Shown here: positions 1 to 8,470 of the stretch, piece by piece
Position numbering within the stretch: the stretch's first letter is position 1
Layout: each line of letters starts with the position of its first letter
NCBI GenBank assembly: GCA_008729055.1
Contig: SDUX01000005.1
Coordinates: forward strand, 1,372,875 to 1,436,874
DNA from: Pyropia haitanensis
Lineage: Eukaryota; Rhodophyta; Bangiophyceae; Bangiales; Bangiaceae
Direction: 5' to 3'
DNA: 64,000 nucleotides
The notes under the pieces: generated by a model
What the model was told of the DNA's origin: nothing
Databases searched by the model: none
What the model saw: only the letters and a program-made list of their open reading frames with translations
Translations under genes and position numbers: made by a program

Positions 1-1185
1 AGGGCCAGAACAATCCCAGACGGTAGGCCAGCGTCCTGCGCATTCTTGAGGGTAGTGGACAGAGCAACGAGCTCTGCCAGGCGCGCTTGCTTTGCGGCCG
101 ACGCTGCAATGCTGGCAGAGCTGTCGATCAGCGAATGAATTCCGGCCTCCACCGGGCGCCTACGCTTGGCTCGAGAGGTCGCGGCTCCCACCGTGGTCAG
201 CCCAGGCACGTCGCCCTCTACGCCCGCGGGCCCCACTTCAGGGTTCATGAGCTCCAGAACAATCTCCTTGTCTTTCAGCAACACGAACAAATAGTCCAAC
301 AGCGTGTCCCCTTGCGAGAAGTTTGACCACAAGTTCGGATCGTTCTGGCCTGAGCTGGAGTAGCGCTTATGCACGCGCCAAAAACCAGAAGCAATCTGCA
401 CACAGAGAGTGATACACACGAATGAAATGATGCCGGGGCGTCAGACAACCGCTACGGCGGCGGAGAAGCGCAGAAAGATCCCTCCAATACAACCCTCACC
501 GCAGCACTCAAGCGGGCCCGATAAATAGATCGCGCTGAGAACATACCTCTGTCCACTTTGCACGCAAGAACTGACCCGTGCGCCGAACTGTGTGAAGGTT
601 GGGGTCTATTGCTGCGTCTGCGCACGCGGCGGGAACAGTGAAGACCTCTGGGCCGTTGAACACCTCCGCCACGACCACTGGCCAGACCTCCGTACGACTC
701 GACCTCGAGTCCACCTGTTGGCGGGACATCGGGCCGCGAGACACGATGACACCAGCAGCGACCTCGCCATGGCACATCACATGCGCGAGACGCGCTCTCT
801 CGTGCTTGGTAAACGGAGGCTGTCGGTCTGGGCTCGGTTGGATGGCTGCCGTGCCACCGCTCTCGGCAGACACTTGTGCAGGGGTTGCCGCAGCAGGGAC
901 GGTCGCGTCAGGATCGCTTGGCGCTCCGCTCTGTCCTGCGGGTGTGCGCCGAGGAGGGGAGGGGCGAGGCTCGTCGGGCGCAGGGGAACCAGGATTCGAC
1001 GGGGGAGGGAGAGCGCCCGACCGAGCACCCGAGGTAGATCCATCCGTCCTGGTGATAGCCGGCCCAGCACACGAGACCCCATTCTGTCGGCACCGGTCCG
1101 CGAGCATCTGCTTCGTCCCGTGAATGGGGAGCCCCCGACGCTTCAGTTCGGATCGCATCTGCTTAACAGTTACACGGGAAGCCAT
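1..1185 (-). CDS. SAP-domain protein, two exons seen, 3' part outside window
   Basis: The start is the ATG at 1185. Exon 1 (1185-547, 213 codons) begins with a SAP-like DNA-binding helix pair at residues ~6-36 (pattern VKQMRSELKRRG...GTKQMLADRC). A Pro/Ser/Ala-rich linker follows, then a second conserved-looking block at ~140-213 (ERARLAHVM, SRSSRTEVWPVVV, KWTE). A GTATGT donor at 546 and a CTGTGTGCAG acceptor ending at 396 define a ~151-bp intron. Both exons join in phase 0. Exon 2 (395-1) contains a GQNDPNLW motif and a Lys/Arg cluster and stays open to the window edge. SAP domains bind AT-rich DNA. The C-terminal pattern recalls proteins associated with protist or fungal transposons, which is inference from memory. 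It is divergent from the plus-strand gene downstream of 1.5 kb, so it could be a mobile-element accessory gene or a nuclear DNA-binding protein. Confidence 0.68.
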
Positions 1186-1467
1186 ACTGGTCCGATCCGA
1201 CGCAACAACAGGTAGGAAGAAGGCGTGAGGCTCTGGTCCGGAAGCGTGTGTGTGGATGTGCGGGTTGGCGTCTCGAGTGGTTCCGGGGGCGGGGTCGCTT
1301 TTGCATTGCCGCCAGTGCGTGTCCAATGTTGTGGGTCTTCTTCCCGGCGCCTCTGCCCGCCAATGGACTTTGTCCAACGACACCCCTCGAACCTGTGAGT
1401 TGTCTCTGGCAACTCCAAACTGGGTCTCAATTCGATCGTCAAGTCTTGATCTCTGCAGTGTACGCCG

Positions 1468-1528
1468 CGGTATACCGCGGTATAGACATACGCGGGCGAC
1501 CCGCGTATGTCTATACCGCGGTATACCG
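1468..1528. promoter_or_regulatory. 61-bp near-perfect palindrome between divergent genes
   Basis: The arms 1468-1496 and 1500-1528 are perfect 29-bp inverted repeats around the 3-base spacer CGA. Each arm contains GGTATACC and GTATAGACATACGCGGG. A TATATA sequence lies just downstream at 1566-1571. The palindrome is 283 bp upstream of the minus-strand SAP gene start and upstream of the plus-strand gene. A shared operator or a cruciform element of a divergent promoter is the simplest reading, but a transposase-binding site is also possible. Confidence 0.75.
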
Positions 1529-2084
1529 TCGGGATGGGCACAGCCAATCAGATCGGCGTTACGCGTATATACCGTCACGCCGTTTGCAACTGCGAAAGGG
1601 CCTGATGAGGCGACGGATTGGGGCCCGGTCGCGGCGTGCCTTTCTGGGGTGCCGGCTGGGGCGTCCCTGCGTGAGGGGCCTGGTGGGGCGGCGACGGGTG
1701 GGGAACCGGCTGGGACTTCAGTGGGTGGGGACCCCGCCGGGACGTCCGAGAGACGGGGGACGGCTGCGGCTTCTCTTGGTGGGGGGCCGGTCCATCTGGG
1801 GCCGGTCGAGTCACCGGCTGGCGGGGGGGACGTGACAGCTGTGGTGCGTGGGGACGCGACAGCTGTGGAGGGGTCGAGGCTGTCGTGTCCGGGGGGGGGC
1901 AACCTCGTGGCGCCGTTAGCTGCGCCGGTGCCACCGCCGTCTGCCTGCGCACGGCTGTCAGACGGACATTTACTGGCAGCGGAAGGCATCCGCATCTTTC
2001 AGGCAGCGACTGCCGCCGCGGTGGCGTCATCAGCCTTGACCGACTCCGTGACGGCTGCGGCGGCGGCAGGGGAGACGACTGGGG

Positions 2085-2225
2085 CTTCGACTCCGGCGTC
2101 GGCAGGGGCGTCGGCTCGGGCGTCGGCGCCGGCGATGGCGCCGGCTCGGGCGCCGGCTCGGGCGTCGAGTCGCGCGTCGCGTCAAGGGTCGGCTCGGGTT
2201 TCGTCTCGGGTGTCGGCTCTGGCAA
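2085..2225 (+). repeat. 12-bp-type imperfect microsatellite in exon 1
   Basis: Units resembling GCGTCGGCTCGG repeat about ten times. In the gene frame they give an Ala/Ser/Arg/Pro-rich low-complexity stretch of the ASARAS/APARAP type. Confidence 0.7.
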
Positions 2226-5215
2226 CGGCTGCCGCTGCCGCTCTCGAGGCGGACGCTGCCAACATGGGCGGCGCGGTGGACGAGTCGACGGCGGCGCCAG
2301 CGACGTCGGCCCTGGCAACGCCGCCAGCGGTAGCACAGCCACCGGCGGAGCCCACGCAAGATGGTGCCCAAGGCGACAAAGAGGTATCGGGCAACGGTAA
2401 CTCCGTGCTCGTCGTGGCGTCAGGACATGAAGGTTCCCCTGCATCAACGACGAGACTGAAGTACGTTCACGGTCCTATTTTTGCATATGATGTGGTGGGT
2501 CCGATCACCATCAACGACTGCTGGCAGCGTGAAGAAGACTACTGGGCGAGAATCACTGGGCGGGAGGATTCTGCTGATCAGTAGCTTTATGCTGACCAGT
2601 ATACGACTGTCCTGCACTCTTTTATGGCTCGCTGGTGCGGGTCTGAATTTGTTTTGCTTCTTGTTTTCTTTGCGCAGGCGGCGTGTGTTGGCCGTTGCCT
2701 GGGATGCGCCCGGGCGGACCACCCCGACTTTGAGGATGATGCCGCGTCAAGAGATCAACCCCGACACGCAGGAGGAGATTATGCCGCAGCACACCGGTGG
2801 TGCGCCGGCGGCGGTGGTGGAGTCACCCGGACACCAGAGCGGCGGCAGCGACGCCAGCAAGATTCCTCCTGCTCGGGCGCTCCCCAACCACATGAGCTTG
2901 CCGCCGCCAGGTGCGCCACCGGGTGCTTTGCGGTGGACTGTGGGCGGCGTCCCCGTGCCGGTCCAGCCCGGCCTCTGGGACGACAAGAACTCCAACCCGG
3001 CGCTGAATGCGCACATTGCGGCCCACAACTCGTATGTCGCCGCCATGTACACCTATGAGCACTACCTCACCTCCAAGGCCATCCTGGAGCGCCTGAAGCG
3101 TCCCCGCCTCGCGAGGGACCAGGACAATACGGACGGGGAGCAGCCACGCCAGCGAGAATGGGTCATCCGCATGGAGGAGACGGAGGAGGTCCTCCCCAAC
3201 GCTCATCTCCTCCGGTCTATGCTGGCCAGTACGGGGACAACTGGGGTTTTTGCGGGTTTGTCGGGCGTCTCCCCGGGCCCCTCTGGCGTCTCCCCGGGGC
3301 CCTGTGGCGTCTCCCCGGGCCCCTCTGGCGTCTCTCCTGGTGCTCGTGGGGGGAAAGCTTCAGTTGGTGGCGGTGCCGGCGGTGTCGGTCCAGTGGGGGG
3401 AGGGGTCGCGGGCGCCGGCGGCGAAGGTGCAGTGGCTGGGGAGGTGGCTCCTGGCAAGACATCCTCTGCTCCTGCTTTGTCGGCTTTCAAAGACCGCCCG
3501 ATGCGGCGGGTGCGGACGGCCAAACTGGCCCTCGGCGCGGCGATGGCGGCTCGTATGCTGCGGCCAGCGACGGCTGGCGAGTCGTTCGACACCAAGGACG
3601 AGGCGGACAAGCTAGTGCACTTGGTGGTGCAGAGGCGATTCTCCCTGACCGCGGAGCAGATAACGTTCGAGCTCAAGCAGGTGTACTGCCCTGTGTCTCG
3701 GACAAGGACGCAGCCAGCGATGCTGTCGCTGCATGTATGGTTGGGGAAGCACCGCAATAACGTCCACTCGGACATGAACAAGGCCATAATCGGGGGGTGG
3801 AAGCGTGGCGCGGCCTACAAGCAAACGACGGACAAGACGGACAGCGAGGCCGCGTGGTTTCTGGATGGCCGTCGGTACCTGTTGCACATGCGCGGCGTCC
3901 GCGGCCACCTGTGTGCCGCGCTGGAACTGATCCGTTTCTGTGGCGGCGCAGACAAGGACTACACTTTCCCCTACGGGCGTGATGGTGATGGGCTGATTTG
4001 GTTGGCGTTGTCGACGTAGGCGTTCATAATGGGCAAGGTAAGTTTGCTGGGGTCTGCGGCGTGTGAGTGGGGCCAACCTTTGCTTTGCCACAGCATTGAG
4101 GGCTCTGTGTTGGCGGTCTGGGATCGCTGTCTACTGGCCAGCCACTTTGTACTGGACAGGAAGGCAGATGGTCTGGCTTATGTGTCAGCCGGTCACTGAC
4201 CAGCCATTTTGTGCTGCCCAGGCATCTCGCTGGTTCTTAAGCTGTTTGGGACCCCCTTCTTTCCTCTGAACTCTCTGGTTTGGCTGTCTGGTTATGCTGC
4301 GACCGTTCTCCCACACAGGTGCGGTACTTCCTGGAAAAGCAGTCTACCGGCAACAAGCTGATGGTTGATGCCATGCATGGGGGACCTCTCCAGGTCAGTC
4401 GCCGACTTTGGTGGGAAGAGCTGGTCTTCCTTGACGAGCACGTGGACGGGGCCAACAAGCACTGGGGCCGCGTCATCAAGATGAACTCGGAGAACGCGCT
4501 GCGCGCCAAGGTCGCTCAGCCGCCGCGGGCCTGCCCAGCTCCCAACATGGACGTCGACGCCGACTTTGACGTGGATGTGGACGTTGACATCCCGCCCTTG
4601 TCCGAAGTGGACGTGCCGTCCATGCGCCAAGTCGTCGATGAGTTGTTGAGCGCCCGCAAGACCACCAAGACTCCCATTGTCATCGACGATGACGAGGACG
4701 ACCCGCCTGTCGCCGCACCACCGGCGCCTGCGGTCGGCCCGCACCAGCCGCCGGGGCCCACGACCACCAACGTGTCCCAGGAGGGGGGGGGGGGAGGCGG
4801 GGTGGAGGACGCGGGGGATCGGGGGGTGGGAGGGGAGGGGACTGTGGCGGATGGGGCCCGGGTGTCAGGGGGGGGGGGGTGGGGGGCTGTGGTGGATGGG
4901 GCTCTGGCGTCCGGGGGGGGGGGGAGGGGGCTGTGGCGGATGGGGCCCGGGTGTCGGGGGGGGGGGGGGGGGGGGGGGGGGGCGCTCCTCGACGGCGAGA
5001 GCGTCTATGTCCAGTTGCGTGAGGCGCAAGCGAGCGCCCTGGCGGCGACGTTGGCGTGTACGGATGCCGCCGATGCCGCTCGCCCTGCGTGTGGCGGTGG
5101 CACTGGGCATGACGGCTCAGTCGAGGAGGACCCGGACTTTGACCCGTCGATGCCCGACGCTTTCGCTTCTGCCGCCGCCACTGAGGATGGGGTGGACACT
5201 GAGGACTCGGAGTAA
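2135..5215 (+). CDS. Unrecognised spliced gene, probable nonsense codon before intron 2
   Basis: The frame is open from 1250, with in-frame ATGs at 1256 and 2135. I use 2135 because 1256 is upstream of the palindrome, so the start is uncertain. Exon 1 ends at 2580 (GTAGCT donor), and the intron ends with a TTTGCGCAG acceptor at 2677. The junction is phase 2 and keeps frame. Exon 2 carries a short SGVSPGP repeat (~3255-3340) and a basic region rich in W, H and K (3680-3960). A strong GTAAGT donor at 4038 and a CCCACACAG acceptor ending at 4318 are phase-compatible, but TAG at 4017-4019 lies in frame just before the donor. Exon 3 (4319-5215) encodes VRYFLEKQ, an acidic Asp/Val run, a Gly-rich minisatellite and an acidic C-terminus. 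No family is recognised. It is divergent from the SAP gene and may be its partner. Confidence 0.5.
4783..4982 (+). repeat. G-rich minisatellite inside exon 3, ending in a ~26-base G run
   Basis: Three ~44-bp units start with CTGTGG at 4842, 4887 and 4931, separated by G runs. The block ends in an uninterrupted run of about 26 G (4957-4982). The reading frame through it encodes Gly with Trp/Val/Ala. The strand asymmetry would favour G-quadruplex formation. Confidence 0.8.
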
Positions 5216-6385
5216 TCTTGCTTTTGCTTTTCCGCTGGACTGCTGGTTTGTGCTGGCCAGTATCTTTATGCTGCCCAGGAATGTTGGGGTGGCAGGCGCT
5301 GACTCGTCTTGGTTTTCTTCTTTTCCTTTGCCACTACTGCGTGTCCGACCTCGGCATCTTCTTTGTGCAGTTCTTCTCTTGGGGCCTTTCTGATGTTTTT
5401 ATGCTGAGCTCGTTGGTCGGTACTCTTGCCATGGCGCATGATGCATCTGTGTTTTCTCGTCTGCGCTTCTGCTATATTGTGTGCATGCTCCCTTCTTCTC
5501 TGTGGTGAGGGCTCTACAGGGTGCCCCACAGCACGCCCCAGGGGGTGCCCCACAGCACGCCCCAGGGGGTGCCCCACAGCACGCCCCAGGGGGTGCCCCA
5601 CAGCACGCCCCAGGGAATGCGCCAGGGAATGCGCCAGGGGGTGCGCCAGGGAGTGCGCCAGGGGGTGCGCCAGGGGGTGCGCCAGGGGGTGCGCCAGGGA
5701 GTGCCGTGTGGCGATAAATAGACCCTCTTCCAGTGCGTTGCGTACCGGCTCGGACTGGAGGTGCGTAGGTTCCAGAAGACAGCAGTACGTGATGGGCTAG
5801 GGCACGCCCGGCAGTATGTCGAACTGTCCTCCGAGATGGCCACTCTCACCCTTGCTGGGTACTTGCGTACTCACAAGTACGTGCACGTTGCACAAGGCCG
5901 GACCGTTCTGTGGGCAGAACACAACCCCCCTGAACACCCCTGTGGGGGGGTCTGAATTGGAGTACTGGGGGACGAATATGAGATCTACCTAGAGCCCCAC
6001 TGGGTAGTAGTCCTGATAATCTCTACTGGGAACAAATTTGAGAATTGGTGGGGTTCCTACTGGCCAGGCGCTGGTCGTTGTTCGGGACAATCTTGGAGGG
6101 ATATTATTAGAAATAGCTGTAGGGGAGATATTGGGGGAGATCCACGAGGTTAGACTCGGTATTCCCCCCCCAATACCTCCCGAGGGGTTCGACAGGGGGG
6201 GCTACCGGGCCAAAGGCCGGTACGCCCTCCTCTTGCTTTTAGATGGGACAGCAGGGCGCCCGTGGCCCGCGTCCCCGGGAAAAAAAAAATGCGCGTTTGC
6301 GACCCTCTTCCCCGAGTGCACTACCGTGCATCTCCGGCGGCCCTGCCGTCAGGCGCGTGAGGCAACAGGTAACGCCTAGCTCGTG
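5216..6385. other. Intergenic, lower GC, no gene recognised apart from a repeat block
   Basis: Apart from the tandem repeats at 5517-5704 I see no supported gene. Short T-rich stretches near 5220-5480 resemble the intron sequence of the upstream gene: GCTGGCCAGTATCTTTATGC at 5252 echoes a similar string near 2571. The segment 5940-6240 is lower in GC and has no family resemblance. A run of nine A lies at about 6281. Confidence 0.5.
5517..5704 (+). repeat. Compound tandem repeat: 24-bp x4 then 12-bp x8
   Basis: Four near-identical 24-bp units (CAGGGGGTGCCCCACAGCAC core) are followed without a gap by eight 12-bp units (CAGGGRRTGCGC). The 12-bp unit looks derived from the 24-bp unit. Periods of 24 and 12 keep any reading frame. 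One plus frame (5481-5717) gives a GAPQHAPG repeat followed by a GAPG repeat. Whether this is translated is unknown. Confidence 0.9.
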
Positions 6386-6537
6386 GTTCCTTCTTCCCAT
6401 TTACCTCCCCCTTTCCCCGGAAGGTATTTCTGGTCCCGGTGGAGATCGATTATGTACCACAGTTTCCTCTTCCCATTTACCTCCCCCTTTCCCCGGAGGG
6501 TATTTCTGGTCCTGGTTGAGATCGATTATATACCACA
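6386..6537 (+). repeat. Two tandem ~76-bp units
   Basis: Each unit contains CCCATTTACCTCCCCCTTTC, then a GTATTTCTGGTCC segment and GAGATCGATTAT. The units differ at a few positions. They lie immediately upstream of the tyrosine-recombinase fragment. Confidence 0.85.
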
Positions 6538-6539
6538 TC

Positions 6540-7049
6540 CACCTCCGCGCCGACGGCGGCGTCGACCTGCAAGTCTGCCGTGTTAAGGGCGGCGAGGCGC
6601 GCGCAGACCCCCGCCGCCTCGCCTAGGTCGTGCCCCCGTCAACGCGGCCCGCGCCAGACCTCCAACTGCTGCTGTTGCGCCGGTTGCTGCGGGAGTTGGC
6701 GGACCCGGTCATCCCCGCCAACCGGCTGATCTTCTCGACCGCCAGCCATGACCGCCCACCCACCTGCTCCGACCTCACGGCGTGGCTTGGCGTTGCGGTG
6801 TTACGCGTGGGCGCGGCCCCGCCTCGCGGCGTCCTCTGGACGTCCTATTCATGCCGGTCGGGCGGCGCCACGGCTATGGATGTGGCCGGCCTGTCCCGGC
6901 CCGCCATTGCGCAAATGCTGGGACACGCGCACAACGACCCCAAGACGGCGATCGCGCTTTATGTGGACGCCTCGGCGCCACATTCGGTAGAGGCCTGCCG
7001 CCTTGCGGACCGCTGGTGCCGCGCGGCCGCCCCTCGTCGGGCGGCCTGA
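6540..7049 (+). pseudogene. Tyrosine recombinase catalytic C-terminal fragment
   Basis: The frame ending at 7049 contains SYSCRSGGATAM, matching the HxxR block of tyrosine recombinases with the usual His replaced by Ser. It then has an alpha-helical segment, IAQMLGHAHND, and IALYVDAS with a candidate catalytic Tyr. Only about 140 residues are seen and no ATG is present (the frame opens with GTG at 6630). The segment before it (about 6540-6620) could be the Lys-bearing beta hairpin in another frame. Full-length tyrosine recombinases are at least twice as long, so this is a fragment or a terminal exon. DIRS-like or Crypton-like mobile elements are the likely source. Confidence 0.5.
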
Positions 7050-8470
7050 CCGCCCTCGCGACCGCCTCCCCGCTTGCTTCTCTATTTGCGGCCTTTTTCC
7101 CCCGCCAATGCCGGGCGGGGGTTTTTTACTGGCCTTTGCTTTTCTCTCTCGCTTCTTGCTTGCTTGTCCTTCTTGCCCCCTCGCTGCCCCCCTTGCTCTG
7201 CCACCCCCCGCGCTGCGCCTTTCTCCGACCGGGGTGTACTCCATCCGATGGCAGTCACATCCCGGAGCGCCAGGAGAAATGTGTCCAGTTGTTCTTTCGC
7301 GGTTACGGACAGGTGTCCGAGGAGTGTTTGTTTGTGATTGGGGGGGCAGGGGGGATTGGGGCCGGGCTCGGCCGAAGCACCTCGGCGAGCCCAAGGATTG
7401 ACCGCCGGCGGTTATGTGGCCGCCGGCGGGCGAGGGGAGCGGCCGACCAACGACGGTCGGCACGTTCTTTTTCCCTCGCGCCCACCCGCCTTCCCGGCCT
7501 GCGGTCTCGCTTCCGGGGCGCTCCTGCGTGGATGCCCATTCTTTTCCCTCTGGCTACGTCCGGTGCTCGGTCCCCAAGCCCTTACGCGGCAGGGGCTGCG
7601 AGCCGGACCTCTTTTATGGCCCATAAATGAAGTCAACGGCACTCACGTCCCGGAGCGCCAGGAGTAATTGGAATGTGGGCTCTTTTGAGGCGTGCGGTGC
7701 GACCGTGGAGCGTAATTCTGACCCGCTATTCTTTTTCGCGTCCTCTTTGCTGTTTGTGGCTGGATCCTGTCGTGTGTGCTTTGTCGGTCTGAACTCTTTT
7801 GTGGTACCGTCTTCTTGTCCTTGCACCGACGCCAGCTGCGTCGTCGATTGACACTGCTTCCCCGCCGCTGCTCGCCGCGTCGCCCGCCCCCGCCGCTTTG
7901 CCGCTGTCGCGGTTCCCCACCGGCACTTGCTGGCTGTGTCGAAAGAGGGCGACGGCGGCAACGCACGGGCGGGCAGCGGTTGCCGCGGGCGGCCGCGATG
8001 GCCGTTGCTCTCTCGGGGGCGGCGCGCCCGCGGCGCGGGTCCGTGGCTCGTCCCGGCACGGGCGGTGGCGGTCGCCGCTGCTGCTGGTCGCGGCGTCGGC
8101 GCTCCCCAGTGGCAGGCGGTGGTGGGCGGGGGCGGCACGAGTGCGGTGCGGTGGCGCCCGTCGGCCAGCTGTTGGTCGTCGCCGCCGCTGCTGCTGGCGG
8201 CGCCGCCGCGCGCCCGTCGCCCGCCCGTGTGTGCTGTTGGCGCCGGTGGGGCGGGCGCTGGGCGGCTGCCGCCCCGCCGTCGACGGTGGTGGCGGGCGGT
8301 GCGGGCGGGCGGCGCCTGTTCTTGGGGGCGGGCTATGGCGGCCCCACGGGAGGTGGCCGCGGATCGACGGACCGTCGGCGGGGTGGTGCGTACCGCCGGT
8401 GGCGGGGGGGAGCGCCGCCGTCTCAGCGCGGTGGCGGTGGTGGCGGCATCAAGCGCCGGCTCGTGGCGGC
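7050..8470. other. No gene recognised; GC-rich approach to the satellite array
   Basis: A pair of 26-bp direct repeats (7251-7276 and 7639-7664) and a GCCGGCGG hairpin near 7405-7430 are the only clear structures. From about 7830 the base composition becomes G/C/T simple-sequence-like and grades into the ~52-bp array. ORFs on both strands here are low-complexity (Arg/Ala/Gly or Pro/Arg) and look like composition artefacts. Confidence 0.6.
7251..7276 (+). repeat. 26-bp direct repeat, copy 1 (copy 2 at 7639-7664)
   Basis: Both copies share TCCCGGAGCGCCAGGAG preceded by a GCAnTCAC segment. They are 388 bp apart, start to start, in the same orientation. They could be remnants of terminal direct repeats, but nothing between them is recognisable. 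Confidence 0.75.

Noticed and set aside
1575..2447. Minus-strand Pro/Arg-rich ORF opposite exon 1
   Set aside because: It mirrors the Ala/Ser/Gly-rich plus-strand exon, which has consistent splice junctions. It has no other support.
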